Assembly: GCF_013393185.1 (NCBI RefSeq)
Contig: NZ_QJQX01000075.1
Coordinates: forward strand, 1 to 64,000
Length of the DNA stretch: 64,000 bases
Direction: 5' to 3'
DNA from: Sphingobium lactosutens
GTDB taxonomy: Bacteria > Pseudomonadota > Alphaproteobacteria > Sphingomonadales > Sphingomonadaceae
The notes under the pieces were generated by a model. It had not been told where the DNA came from. It was given only the letters and a program-made list of their open reading frames with translations, and did no database searches. Of this stretch, positions 53,988 to 62,821 are shown piece by piece. Position 1 is the first letter of the stretch. Each line of letters opens with the position of its first letter. The position numbers and the translations under genes were made by a program.

Positions 53988-54860
53988 TCAAGCCGCGATC
54001 CGCGTCTGGGCGTCCCGCCCGGTCTGCTCCCGCTTTGCGATCTCGTCGGCCCAATGCAGCACTTCCATCCGCCCATCGCCATGTTCGACCAGCGCGGTGC
54101 AGCCTTCCACCCAGTCGCCGTCATTATAATAGTCCACACCCTCGATCTCGCGCATCTCGGCATTGTGGATATGGCCGCACACCACGCCATCGACGCCACG
54201 CGCCCCAGCCTCATGCGCCACCACTTCCTCGAAGCGGGAAATGAAGGACACGGCATTCTTGACCTTGTGCTTGGCCATCTTGGACAGCGACCAATAGGGC
54301 AGCCCCATGCGCTGCCGCACCGCATTCACGACGACATTCAGCCGCATCAGCGTCGTGTAGGCCGCGTCGCCGACGAAGGCGAGCCAGCGATGCGCCAGCA
54401 TGATCGTGTCGAACTCGTCGCCATGCAGCACCAGCAGCTTGCGGCCATCGGCGGTCGTGTGGATCGCCTTGCGCCGGATTTCCACGCCGCCAAAGCTCAT
54501 GCCCGTGAACTGGCGGAACATCTCGTCATGATTGCCGGGGATGTAGACGACGCGGGTGCCGCGCTTGGCGCGCTTCATCAGGCGCCACACCACGTCATTA
54601 TGGCTGGCCGGCCAGTAGAAGCGCTTCTTCAGCCGCCATCCGTCGATGATGTCGCCGACCAGATAGATGGTGTCGCTATCCACATTGTCGAGGAAGTCGA
54701 TCAGCATCGTCGCATTGCAGCCGCGCGTGCCGAGGTGGATGTCCGAAATCCAGATGGTGCGATAGCGGCGACGCTGCCCTTCCCTCTCGGGGATATGGAA
54801 GCGGTCGTCCGCGCCCTCTTCCAGTTCGCTCAGGAAGGGCAGGCGCGTAATGGCGTTCAT
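53988..54860 (-). CDS. UDP-2,3-diacylglucosamine diphosphatase-like metallophosphoesterase
   Basis: 290 residues. Calcineurin-like metal-binding motifs are DIHLGTRGCNATMLIDFL, GDIIDGWRLKKR, GNHDEMFRQF, VLHGDEFD and GHIHNAEMREI, in the LpxH/LpxI-like order. A central helical segment (HRWLAFVGDAAYTTLMRLN to HKVKNAVSFISRFEEVV) may embrace the lipid. Family members hydrolyse UDP-diacylglucosamine or similar lipid pyrophosphates at the membrane. It lies 30 bp upstream of the glycosyltransferase gene. Confidence 0.85.
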   Translation of the reverse strand: MNAITRLPFLSELEEGADDRFHIPEREGQRRRYRTIWISDIHLGTRGCNATMLIDFLDNVDSDTIYLVGDIIDGWRLKKRFYWPASHNDVVWRLMKRAKRGTRVVYIPGNHDEMFRQFTGMSFGGVEIRRKAIHTTADGRKLLVLHGDEFDTIMLAHRWLAFVGDAAYTTLMRLNVVVNAVRQRMGLPYWSLSKMAKHKVKNAVSFISRFEEVVAHEAGARGVDGVVCGHIHNAEMREIEGVDYYNDGDWVEGCTALVEHGDGRMEVLHWADEIAKREQTGRDAQTRIAA

Positions 54861-55178
54861 GATACGATCCCCAAAGACGTGTGTCCTCGGGACCGAATCT
54901 CTAGCGCCGCAATGTTACAACTCCGCAGAGAATATGACGGAAATGCTACGGTTTTCGGGATTTTTGGCTTGAATCAATCAACCAAAACCAGCGCAGCTAT
55001 CGCCCAGATAGTACCAACCGCATAGGTTCCCGCCCAGCATAGGATACCGCTTGAACCACGGATCAAACCAACGCTTGCCCAGTCAAGCGCCTAAATCCAA
55101 TCGTCCATGCCGCACCTCATGCAAATCCGGGCAGCCTATCCAATCCCCCTCCCTCGAAAGGCAGGGGAGACAAAGAGG
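54861..55178. other. intergenic region, lower GC, between the LpxH-like gene and the oxidoreductase gene
   Basis: A 318-bp gap. 54890-55060 is richer in A/T than the surroundings, and a CCCCTCCCTCGAAAGGCAGGGG hairpin-like stretch lies near 55145-55170, close to the oxidoreductase stop and possibly its terminator. A 37-codon minus-strand frame (hydrophobic) lies near 54970-55080 but has no convincing start. I see no RNA gene in it. Confidence 0.4.
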
Positions 55179-56153
55179 TCACACCACCAGCACGATCTTC
55201 CCGAAATGCTCGCCTGCATCCATCCGCGCATGCGCTTTCGCTGCGTCCGCCAGCGCGAAGCGCTGGTCCATCGCCGGGTGCAGCTTGCCTTCGCCGACGA
55301 AGGACCAGACATTGCGCATCAGTTCGTCCGCGACCAGGCTCTTGAACCCGACCGAGCGTGCGCGCAGGGTCGATCCGGTAATGGTCAGCCGCCGCGCCAT
55401 GATCGCCGGGATGAAGACGGTCGCCTTCGCCCCGCCCAGCACCGCGATCGACACATGCCGCCCGTCTTCCGCCAGGCATTCGAGGTTGCGCGGCACATAG
55501 TCGCCGCCGACCATGTCGAGCACGGCCTGGACGCCCTGCCCGCCGGTGATCCGCTTCACCTCCGCGACATAATCCTGCGTCCTGTAATTGATCGCATGGG
55601 TGGCGCCCCAGGCCCTGGCCTGCTCGCATTTCTCGTCGCTGCCGCAGGTGACGATGATGCGGATGTCGAAAAGGCGGCACAGCGTGATCGCCATCGTGCC
55701 GATGCCGCTCGTGCCGCCATGGACCAGCACCGTGTCGCCGCTCACCACATAGGCGCGCTCGAACAGGTTGGTCCACACGGTGAACAGCGTCTCGGGCAGC
55801 GCCGCCGCTTCCGCAAGGTCGTAACCGTCCGGCACCGGCAGGCACTGGCCAGCGGGCGCGACCGCATATTCGGCATAGCCCCCGCCCGCCAGCAATGCGC
55901 ACACCTTCTGCCCGATCAGCATGTCCGCATCGCTCCCGGCCGCAACGATGGTGCCCGCGACCTCCAGCCCCGGAATGTCGGAAGCGCCCGGCGGTGGCGG
56001 ATATTTGCCCTGCCGCTGGAGGACGTCTGGCCGGTTCACGCCCGCAGCGGCTACCTTGATAAGCACCTCGCTTGCGCCGGGCACCGGCACTGGCCGCCGC
56101 TCAGGCACCAGCGCCTCCGGTCCGCCCGGCATGGCGATGCCGATCGCCGTCAT
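55179..56153 (-). CDS. NAD(P)H:quinone oxidoreductase, zinc-independent MDR (PIG3/QorA type)
   Basis: 324 residues from ATG 56153 (MTAIGIAMPGGPEALVP), after AGGCGA; ATG 56186 is possible. Medium-chain reductase fold: GVNRPDVLQRQGKYPPPPG, the cofactor motif VHGGTSGIGTMAITLC near residue 150, and VLDMVGGDYVPRNLECLAEDGRHV. The GRxS-type region of PIG3 (LTITGSTLRARS) is present. No structural zinc Cys cluster is seen. It reduces quinones or enals with NADPH; the substrate is unknown. Confidence 0.88.
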   Translation of the reverse strand: MTAIGIAMPGGPEALVPERRPVPVPGASEVLIKVAAAGVNRPDVLQRQGKYPPPPGASDIPGLEVAGTIVAAGSDADMLIGQKVCALLAGGGYAEYAVAPAGQCLPVPDGYDLAEAAALPETLFTVWTNLFERAYVVSGDTVLVHGGTSGIGTMAITLCRLFDIRIIVTCGSDEKCEQARAWGATHAINYRTQDYVAEVKRITGGQGVQAVLDMVGGDYVPRNLECLAEDGRHVSIAVLGGAKATVFIPAIMARRLTITGSTLRARSVGFKSLVADELMRNVWSFVGEGKLHPAMDQRFALADAAKAHARMDAGEHFGKIVLVV

Positions 56154-56288
56154 TTCGCCTGGCACCGTAAATATATTCGCCATCACCGCCGCCCCCGAAA
56201 AGCTGCCGTTCTGCTGCACCTCCCAAAATGACGGGTGGAACGCGCGCCCTTATTGACAGAGTGGTGCGCAGGGTCAACATTGCGATTC

Positions 56289-56486
56289 ATGGACTTGGAA
56301 GACTATCTGCCACGAAAGGGAGATGATCCGCTGGCCCGCCTGCTGACACAGGATCTGGGTCCGCTGTCCATGGCCGAACTGGAAGCGCGGATCGCCGCCC
56401 TCGAAGCGGAAATCGCGCGGACCAAAGCAAAGATTGAAAGCGCCGTTAACCACAAGGCAACAGCCGAGGCGCTATTCAAACGGTGA
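56289..56486 (+). CDS. DUF1192 small coiled-coil protein
   Basis: 65 residues from ATG 56289: MDLEDYLPRKGDDPLARLL..., then LGPLSMAELEARIAALEAEIARTKAKIE as a regular heptad coiled coil. The DLDxxLP...LD/SxxELEARI pattern is the DUF1192 signature, a family widespread in alphaproteobacteria and of unknown function. It precedes clpA by 153 bp. Confidence 0.88.
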   Translation: MDLEDYLPRKGDDPLARLLTQDLGPLSMAELEARIAALEAEIARTKAKIESAVNHKATAEALFKR

Positions 56487-56639
56487 ACCGGCGCCTTGCC
56501 CTCAGCACCCTTCAGGGCTTCTTCGGGCTTGGGCAGTCTGGCAATTCCGCTGATCGGGCGACATGCCTTGATCAAGCGTCGAGCAATGCCGACATAGGGT
56601 TCAAGGTCGCTCCCGTCGGGGAGCTTGGAGTAAGATAAT

Positions 56640-58958
56640 ATGCCTTCATTCGCACCCGCCCTTGAAACCACGCTGCACAATGCGCTGACCCACGCGTCGG
56701 AGCGCAAGCATGAATATGCGACGCTGGAGCATCTGCTCCTCGCGCTGATCGACGATGAACATGCGTCGAAGGTCATGCAGGCATGCGGCGTGGAACTGGG
56801 CGAACTGGGCGATGCCGTCACCCATTATCTCGACACCGAACTGGACAGCCTGAAGGTCGAGGGGTCGAGCGATCCGTCCCCCACCAGCGGGTTCCAGCGC
56901 GTGGTCCAGCGCGCCATCCTCCACGTCCAGTCGTCCGGCAAGGATGAAGTGACCGGCGCCAACGTCCTGGTCGCGCTCTTTTCCGAACGCGAATCCTATG
57001 CCGTCTACTTCCTGCAACAACAGGACATGAGCCGTCTGGATGCCGTCAGCTATATCAGCCACGGCGTCGGCAAGGGCACGCCCACGCCCGAGCGTCAGGA
57101 GACCAAGGGCGCCGCCGAGGAGGAAAAGAAGGTGCAGGACGGTAAGGCCAAGAAGGACAGCGCCCTCGACCAGTTCACCGTCAACCTCAATGAAAAGGCG
57201 GATCGCGGCAAGGTCGATCCGCTGATCGGCCGCACTGCGGAGGTGGAGCGCACGATCCAGATCCTGTGCCGCCGGTCCAAGAACAACCCGCTCTATGTCG
57301 GCGATCCAGGCGTGGGCAAGACCGCGATCGCGGAAGGCCTGGCGCGCAAGATCATCGAGGGCGAAGTCCCCGATGTGCTCAAGGAAGCGGTCATCTACTC
57401 GCTTGACATGGGCGCGCTGCTGGCGGGCACTCGCTATCGCGGCGATTTCGAGGAACGGCTGAAGGCGGTCGTCACCGAACTGGAAAAGATGCCGCACGCC
57501 GTGCTCTTCATCGATGAGATCCACACGGTGATCGGCGCGGGCGCGACCAGCGGCGGCGCGATGGATGCGTCGAACCTGCTGAAGCCCGCTTTGTCGGGCG
57601 GCACGATCCGCTGCATCGGCTCGACCACCTACAAGGAATTCCGCAACCATTTCGAAAAGGACCGCGCCCTGCTGCGCCGGTTCCAGAAGATCGACGTCAA
57701 CGAACCCACGATCGAGGATACGATCAAGATCCTGACCGGGCTTCGCACCGCGTTCGAGGAACATCATCACGTCAAATACACACCGGACGCGATCAAGGCG
57801 GCGGTGGAATTGTCGGCCCGCTACATCAACGACCGCAAGCTGCCCGACAAGGCGATCGACGTGATCGATGAGGTCGGCGCGATGCAGATGCTGGTGGTGC
57901 CCTCCAAGCGCAAGAAGACGATCACGCCCAAGGAGATCGAGCAGGTCATCGCGACCATGGCCCGCATCCCCCCCAAGACCGTGTCGTCCGACGACAAGAG
58001 CGTGCTGGAATCGCTAACCACGGACCTCAAGCGCGTCGTCTTCGGTCAGGACAAGGCGATCGAGGTGCTGTCCAGCGCGATCAAGCTGTCGCGCGCGGGC
58101 CTGCGCGATCCCGACAAGCCGATCGGCAACTATCTCTTCTCCGGCCCTACCGGCGTCGGCAAGACGGAGGTGGCGCGCCAGCTCGCGACCCTGCTCGGCA
58201 TCCCGCTCCAGCGGTTCGACATGTCGGAATATATGGAGCGCCATTCGGTCAGCCGCTTGATCGGCGCCCCTCCGGGCTATGTCGGTTATGATCAGGGTGG
58301 CCTGCTGACCGATGCCGTCGACCAGCAACCGCACAGCGTGCTGCTGCTCGATGAAATCGAAAAGGCGCACCCGGACCTGTTCAATATCCTGTTGCAGGTG
58401 ATGGATAATGGCCGCCTGACCGATCATCACGGCAAGACCGTCGATTTCCGCAACACCATCCTCATCATGACCACCAATGCCGGTGCGTCGGACATGGCGA
58501 AGGAATCGATCGGCTTCGGCGAACTGACCCGCGAGGATGTGCAGGAGGACGCGGTGAAGAAGCTCTTCACCCCCGAATTCCGCAACCGCCTCGATGCGAT
58601 CGTGCCCTTCGGCTATCTGCCGCCGGAAATCGTCGCCCGCGTCATCGACAAGTTCGTGCTGCAACTGGAACTGCAACTGGCCGACCGCGACGTCCACATC
58701 ACCCTGGACGAGGACGCGAAGGCGTGGCTCACCAAGAAGGGCTATGACAAGCTCTATGGCGCCCGCCCGATGGGCCGCCTGATGCAGGAAAAGATCAAGC
58801 AGCCGCTGGCCGAGGAACTGCTGTTCGGCAAGCTGGTCCATGGCGGCGAGGTCCATGTCCATATGAAGGATGAGGCCCTCGCCTTCCAAATCACCCCCGC
58901 AGCCCCCAAAAAGGGCAAGAAGGGCGGCAAGACCAAGACCACCGAGGGCACGAAATAA
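56640..58958 (+). CDS. clpA: ATP-dependent Clp protease ATP-binding subunit ClpA
   Basis: AAA+ unfoldase that feeds proteins to ClpP. 772 residues: the N-domain (1-145, double Clp_N repeat), then NBD1 with GDPGVGKTAIAEGLA near 220 and IDEIHTVIGAG near 287, then NBD2 with GPTGVGKTEVARQLA near 500 and LLLDEIEKAHPD near 560. The ClpP-docking loop IGF occurs in KESIGFGELTRED. The Lys-rich tail (APKKGKKGGKTKTTEGTK) is extra. clpS, often adjacent, is not seen in the window. Confidence 0.96.
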   Translation: MPSFAPALETTLHNALTHASERKHEYATLEHLLLALIDDEHASKVMQACGVELGELGDAVTHYLDTELDSLKVEGSSDPSPTSGFQRVVQRAILHVQSSGKDEVTGANVLVALFSERESYAVYFLQQQDMSRLDAVSYISHGVGKGTPTPERQETKGAAEEEKKVQDGKAKKDSALDQFTVNLNEKADRGKVDPLIGRTAEVERTIQILCRRSKNNPLYVGDPGVGKTAIAEGLARKIIEGEVPDVLKEAVIYSLDMGALLAGTRYRGDFEERLKAVVTELEKMPHAVLFIDEIHTVIGAGATSGGAMDASNLLKPALSGGTIRCIGSTTYKEFRNHFEKDRALLRRFQKIDVNEPTIEDTIKILTGLRTAFEEHHHVKYTPDAIKAAVELSARYINDRKLPDKAIDVIDEVGAMQMLVVPSKRKKTITPKEIEQVIATMARIPPKTVSSDDKSVLESLTTDLKRVVFGQDKAIEVLSSAIKLSRAGLRDPDKPIGNYLFSGPTGVGKTEVARQLATLLGIPLQRFDMSEYMERHSVSRLIGAPPGYVGYDQGGLLTDAVDQQPHSVLLLDEIEKAHPDLFNILLQVMDNGRLTDHHGKTVDFRNTILIMTTNAGASDMAKESIGFGELTREDVQEDAVKKLFTPEFRNRLDAIVPFGYLPPEIVARVIDKFVLQLELQLADRDVHITLDEDAKAWLTKKGYDKLYGARPMGRLMQEKIKQPLAEELLFGKLVHGGEVHVHMKDEALAFQITPAAPKKGKKGGKTKTTEGTK

Positions 58959-58979
58959 GCGCCTCTGATAACGAAATGA

Positions 58980-59014
58980 AAAGGGCGGCCCGCGAGGGTC
59001 GCCCTTTCTCTTTT
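58980..59014 (+). terminator. terminator after clpA
   Basis: AAAGGGCG (58980-58987) pairs with CGCCCTTT (59000-59007), extended by GCC/GGT pairing, followed by CTCTTTT. Confidence 0.8.
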
Positions 59015-59100
59015 ACCTTCTCCCCTAAGGGGGAAGAATACGAAGCCTTCCGCGCGCAGCGCGTTAGGCGAAGTTGGATGAGGGGGACAGCAACATATCC
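59015..59100. repeat. intergenic hairpin element after clpA
   Basis: CTTCTCCCC-taa-GGGGGAAG (59018-59037) is a hairpin, followed by a stretch including GGCGAAGTTGGATGAGGGGG. The sequence resembles a dispersed intergenic element I recall from several sphingomonad genomes; only one copy is in this window. Confidence 0.45.
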
Positions 59101-59148
59101 CCTCCAGTCGCCTTGTCTTCCAGCAAGCCCCCGCTAGTTTCGCTCGGA

Positions 59149-59280
59149 ATGCGCCTCAAGCACCGCCTCTACAATCTGCGCCGCCGCCTTTTCGGCTCAT
59201 AGTCGATCGACGATCCGCGCCCCATTCAGGCCGACGCGCCCTACACCTATTTCCTGCCCCCTCAGAATGAGATCGCCGCC
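59149..59280 (+). pseudogene. probable original 5' end of the DUF2314-like gene, cut by an in-frame amber codon
   Basis: ATG 59149 opens the frame that later carries the DUF2314-like protein: MRLKHRLYNLRRRLFGS, then TAG (59200-59202), then SIDDPRPIQADAPYTYFLPP... with no other stop. The residues after the stop look like real protein, so the stop is either a mutation, a sequencing error or a read-through site. Confidence 0.6.
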
Positions 59281-59853
59281 TTGCAACCCGGTGATCTGGT
59301 CAGGCTCGTCATCCGCAGCCATCCGCCCGGCCTCGAATGGGATGCCGAACGCATGTGGGTAGAGGTAAAAACGATCGCGCCAGACGGCTGGAGCGGCACT
59401 CTGGCGAACACGCCTTTCGACATGCCCCAACTCCGCGAAGGCAGCCTCCTAAAATTCCATCCCTTCCACATCATCGACCTCCTCTATGAAGGCGAACGCG
59501 ACATACCGCCCCGGCCGCCTCGACGCGAATATTGGGATCGCTGCATGGTGGACAGTTGCGTCCTCGATGACGGCGTACCGGTCTATTATATCTATCGTGA
59601 CCAGCCAGACATGGCCGGTGAAAATGACGAACATCCTGACAGCGGATGGCGGATCAGGGGCGACTATCGCGACCTGAGTGACGAAGATCTCCATGCCCGA
59701 AAGGCCGAATATATCGCCATCGGCAAGGTCTTGAAAGCCGATGACAGTTGGCTGCACCTGATCGACGCCCCGGTTGGTTCGGCATGGCTGCGCAATTTCG
59801 AGACGGGCATCTATGAACCGCTCGACGATGAAGACAGTCATGCCCGCAACTGA
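59281..59853 (+). CDS. DUF2314/DUF2185-like protein, possibly a 5'-truncated gene
   Basis: 190 residues from TTG 59281. The N-half (GDLVRLVIRSHPPG, ERMWVEVKTIAPDGWSGTLAN, QLREGSLLKFHPFHIIDL) is like DUF2314; the C-half (DSGWRIRGDYRDLSDEDLHAR, AIGKVLKADDSWLHLIDAPVGSAW) is like DUF2185/Imm33-type domains. Such domains occur in immunity-like proteins, but no toxin partner is adjacent. TTG 59281 has no clear ribosome site; the true start is probably ATG 59149, with an amber codon at 59200. It overlaps the next gene. Confidence 0.65.
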   Translation: MQPGDLVRLVIRSHPPGLEWDAERMWVEVKTIAPDGWSGTLANTPFDMPQLREGSLLKFHPFHIIDLLYEGERDIPPRPPRREYWDRCMVDSCVLDDGVPVYYIYRDQPDMAGENDEHPDSGWRIRGDYRDLSDEDLHARKAEYIAIGKVLKADDSWLHLIDAPVGSAWLRNFETGIYEPLDDEDSHARN

Positions 59854-60502
59854 CAGCATCGTCCTGCTGCACGGTTTTGGCGGCCATCCGATCCAGACCG
59901 CGCTGCTCGCGCGCCGCCTTCGCCAGTCCGGCTATGCCGTCGCCAATATCGGCTATCCGAGCTGGCGCTGGTCTGCGGAGCAGGTGCTGGTCCACCTCCA
60001 TCGCCGCATTGCGTCCTCCCCCGCCCTTGCCGCGCAGCGCGTGCATTTCATCGGCCATTCCATGGGCGGCCTGCTGTTGCGCGCTTATCTGGCGCGCCAC
60101 CGTCCATCCCGGCTTGGCAGTATGGTCATGCTCGGCCCTCCCAATGGCGGCAGCGAACTGGCCGACCTCGCCTATCGCCTGCGCGTGCATCCGCTGATCC
60201 TGCACCAGGCCGGCGCGCTGCTGCGCACGAAGCGCAAGCCGGCGATGGAAGCATTGCTGGGCCAGGCCGATTATCCGCTCGGCATCATTGCCGGCGACCG
60301 ACCGTTGAATGGCCTGCTTCCCAACCTGATCTTTCGCGCGCCCAATGACGGCAAGGTCCGCGTGGCCGCCACCCATTGCGTCGGCCAGACCGACCATATC
60401 GTCCTGCCCGTCGCGCACACGGCAATGCTCTATGCCCGTCCTGTGGTCGATCAGATCACCCATTTCCTGCGCGTCGGCCATTTCGAACGCGCCGATCCCT
60501 GA
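59828..60502 (+). CDS. alpha/beta-hydrolase (lipase-like)
   Basis: 224 residues from ATG 59828 (ATG 59840 is also possible). IVLLHGFGGHPIQTALLARRL is the oxyanion-hole region, FIGHSMGGLLLRAYL carries the nucleophile Ser in GHSMG near residue 80, and VGQTDHIVLPVAHTAML supplies the acid and base residues (Asp and His). No signal peptide is seen. The PGAP1/lipase-like small form suggests an esterase; the substrate is unknown. It overlaps the preceding gene. Confidence 0.8.
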   Translation: MKTVMPATDSIVLLHGFGGHPIQTALLARRLRQSGYAVANIGYPSWRWSAEQVLVHLHRRIASSPALAAQRVHFIGHSMGGLLLRAYLARHRPSRLGSMVMLGPPNGGSELADLAYRLRVHPLILHQAGALLRTKRKPAMEALLGQADYPLGIIAGDRPLNGLLPNLIFRAPNDGKVRVAATHCVGQTDHIVLPVAHTAMLYARPVVDQITHFLRVGHFERADP

Positions 60503-60625
60503 CCGTTCCATGGACAGTCGTCGCCGACGGCAAGCCGTAAACCGGCTCGATACCGCCGGAACCAAGCAACAAGTGGCAGATCGGAATTCCGATCCACCCG
60601 TCAAATCAATGGATGCTTGGGAAAA

Positions 60626-60701
<76 letters not shown>

Positions 60702-60860
60702 AAAGGAGCGCTGCCTATAGGCGAGGGATTTGGCGCTTGCAACGGTCTTTTGCGGAAAAAATTGCGGCCTTGGCTGATCTCGATCAAGCCCGCGAAAATC
60801 TGCCGGATTCCGGCGCGGCAAGGCGGTGTTCAGGCCGGACATTACCCCTGCGTAACGCCC

Positions 60861-60885
60861 GGAACGATGCTCCTGCCCGACCATT
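60861..60885 (+). promoter_or_regulatory. candidate EcfG-type (general stress) promoter
   Basis: GGAAC (60861-60865), a 16-bp spacer, then CATT (60882-60885), one base off the GGAAC-N16/17-CGTT consensus of the alphaproteobacterial stress sigma factor EcfG. It lies about 55 bp before the DUF2171 gene. It is a sequence match only. Confidence 0.35.
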
Positions 60886-60940
60886 GATCCTTCGACGACG
60901 CCGACGATGCGTCGCCAAGAACAGACCAAGGAGAAGGACG

Positions 60941-61867
60941 ATGGGTTACCAAGGCGGACGCCGCTATGGCGAGGATCGCTATTCGACCGGCTGGGACCGT
61001 GGAGACCGTTATGGCGCGCAACGCGACTGGCGCGACGATCGTGGCTCGCGCTACGGCACGCGCGGCCAGTTCGGCGGCCCCGATCTGCGTCGCCCCCCGG
61101 CCGACTATGATTATGAGGAACGCGGCTTTTTCGATCGCGCGGGCGATGAAGTCCGCAGCTGGTTCGGCGATGAAGACGCCGAGCGCCGCCGGGAGTTCGA
61201 TGAATATTATAACCGCCCCTATGGCGATCCGCGCGATCAGTCGAGCCGACTGGGCTATGCCTCCGCATCGGGCAACGACTATCTGCCGGGACGCGGCTTC
61301 AGGCCATATAGCGGCGAACGCAGTGGATATGGCAACGAAGATCATGGCTATCGCAACCGCGCCTTCGGTGCACAACATGATTATGGCGCACATCACGACA
61401 GCAATTATCATAGCTGGCGCCAGCAGCGGATCGACGAACTAGACCGCGACTATGCGGAATATCAGCGTGAAAATCGCGACCGCTTCAACAGCGAATTCGG
61501 CACTTGGCGCAACCGCCGCGGCGAACAGCGCCAGGCCGTCCAGCAGGTCAAGGAGCATCAGGAAGTGGTCGGCAGCGATGGCGAACATGTCGGCACCGTC
61601 GACAAGCTGCGCGGCGACCGGATCATCCTGACCAAGAGCGACCAGGATGCCGGCGGGGTACACCATTCCATTCCGTCGAGCTGGATCAAGTCGGTCGACG
61701 CGACCAAGGTGACGCTGGAAAAGACCGCCGAGCAAGCCCAGACGGCCTGGCGCACCGAGCGCGAGCAGAATGCTCTGTTCGGCGATCGGGATCAGGATCG
61801 CAGCGGCTGGACCAGCGAAGGCCATGCCAGCAGCAGTACGAGCTACAGCGGCAATCGCTATCGCTGA
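60941..61867 (+). CDS. DUF2171-domain, Arg/Tyr/Gly-rich protein
   Basis: 308 residues from ATG 60941 with AAGGAGAAGG upstream. The first 210 residues are low-complexity, rich in Arg, Tyr, Gly and Asp (GYQGGRRYGEDRYSTGWDRG), with SWFGDEDAERRREFDEYY as a conserved-looking stretch. The C-terminal DUF2171 domain runs from about 220: VVGSDGEHVGTVDKLRGDRIILTKSDQDAGG then SIPSSWIKSVDATKVTLEK. No export signal is visible. Family members are often stress-linked in sphingomonads; the role is unknown. Confidence 0.82.
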   Translation: MGYQGGRRYGEDRYSTGWDRGDRYGAQRDWRDDRGSRYGTRGQFGGPDLRRPPADYDYEERGFFDRAGDEVRSWFGDEDAERRREFDEYYNRPYGDPRDQSSRLGYASASGNDYLPGRGFRPYSGERSGYGNEDHGYRNRAFGAQHDYGAHHDSNYHSWRQQRIDELDRDYAEYQRENRDRFNSEFGTWRNRRGEQRQAVQQVKEHQEVVGSDGEHVGTVDKLRGDRIILTKSDQDAGGVHHSIPSSWIKSVDATKVTLEKTAEQAQTAWRTEREQNALFGDRDQDRSGWTSEGHASSSTSYSGNRYR

Positions 61868-61885
61868 ATCTCGCCGATGAACGAC

Positions 61886-61920
61886 AAGAGGCCCGGCCGT
61901 GTTTACGACCGGGCCTCTTT
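61886..61920 (+). terminator. terminator after the DUF2171 gene
   Basis: AAGAGGCCCGG (61886-61896) pairs with CCGGGCCTCTT (61909-61919) with inner CGT/ACG pairing, followed by TTT. Confidence 0.85.
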
Positions 61921-61986
61921 CATGCCCGCTTGCGCCGCATCGGGGGACAGTGCCAAAGCATCAGCCCCGTCCCGCGCGAGGTCCAC

Positions 61987-62325
61987 ATGCCGACCATCAT
62001 CCTGCTCGTCCTGTCCAATATCTTCATGACCATCGCCTGGTACTGGCATCTGAAAGGCGGGATGGAAAAGCCGATCTTGCTGGTCATCCTGATCAGCTGG
62101 GGCATCGCGTTTATCGAATATTGCCTGGCCGTGCCCGCCAACCGCATCGGTTATGCCCATGGCTGGAGCGCGGGCCAGCTCAAAATCGTGCAGGAAGCGA
62201 TCGCGCTGATCGTCTTCGGTGGCTTCATGGTGACGATATTGGGCGAACCGCTCCACTGGCGCCACCTGGCCGCCTTCGTCTGCATCATGGGCGCCGTGGG
62301 GTTCCTGTTCGTGGGACGGGCCTGA
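61987..62325 (+). CDS. DUF486/DMT-like four-helix membrane protein
   Basis: 112 residues with four hydrophobic helices (PTIILLVLSNIFMTIAWYW, ILLVILISWGIAFIEYCLA, LKIVQEAIALIVFGGFMV, HLAAFVCIMGAVGFLFVG). The small-multidrug-resistance-like DMT fold with the GYA and PANRIGY region is typical of DUF486. An open frame reaches 61504 inside the previous gene, but ATG 61987 follows that gene's terminator and is the natural start. Substrate is unknown. Confidence 0.85.
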   Translation: MPTIILLVLSNIFMTIAWYWHLKGGMEKPILLVILISWGIAFIEYCLAVPANRIGYAHGWSAGQLKIVQEAIALIVFGGFMVTILGEPLHWRHLAAFVCIMGAVGFLFVGRA

Positions 62326-62423
62326 GCCGTCAGGATATGGCGCATAATTCTTCGGGCAACGCATCGGCGCTCCCTCCCCCCGCCGGCATGGCGGAGTGAC
62401 GGGCTAAATCCGTTTATCCCGGC

Positions 62424-62816
62424 ATGACGTCCGCCCTTTGCCTGCTCCTGCTCGCCGCAACCCCGCCCGCACCGATCGAGAAGGCCGGGGCCGAACATTA
62501 TGTCTGGGGCATGGTCAACGACGGCTGGCATCTGGTGAAGCAGCCGGCCCTGTCGGTGATCGAGGAAAAGCTGGCGCCCGGATCGGCCGAGCTACGCCAT
62601 TATCATCGCGCTGCGCGGCAATTCTTCTATATTCTGACTGGCGAACTGACCATGGAAGTCGACGGCCACACCTATCGGCTGACCCGCGGGCAAGGTATCG
62701 AGATCGCGCCCGGCATCCCGCACCAGGCCCGGAACCGCAGCGATAGGCCGGTGGAGATATTGGTGACATCCTCGCCCAAAAGCCATGGCGACCGGGTGGA
62801 CACGCCCCTGCCCTGA
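62424..62816 (+). CDS. cupin-domain protein
   Basis: 130 residues with a short hydrophobic N-terminus (TSALCLLLLAATPPAP) that may be an export signal. The cupin motifs are SVIEEKLAPGSAELRHYHRAARQFFYILTGELTME (motif 1, with HxH and Glu) and GQGIEIAPGIPHQARNRSDRP (motif 2, with His). A single small beta-barrel metal protein, with no defined substrate. It ends 5 bp before the convergent queA. Confidence 0.82.
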   Translation: MTSALCLLLLAATPPAPIEKAGAEHYVWGMVNDGWHLVKQPALSVIEEKLAPGSAELRHYHRAARQFFYILTGELTMEVDGHTYRLTRGQGIEIAPGIPHQARNRSDRPVEILVTSSPKSHGDRVDTPLP

Positions 62817-62821
62817 CTCTC

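Noticed and set aside
54970-55090. Possible 37-codon hydrophobic minus-strand peptide in the gap before the oxidoreductase gene
   Set aside because: It has only a TTG start without ribosome site and no similarity I recognise.
56487-56639. Search for clpS or an RNA gene upstream of clpA
   Set aside because: No frame with ClpS-like motifs and no stable RNA structure seen; it is plain leader sequence.
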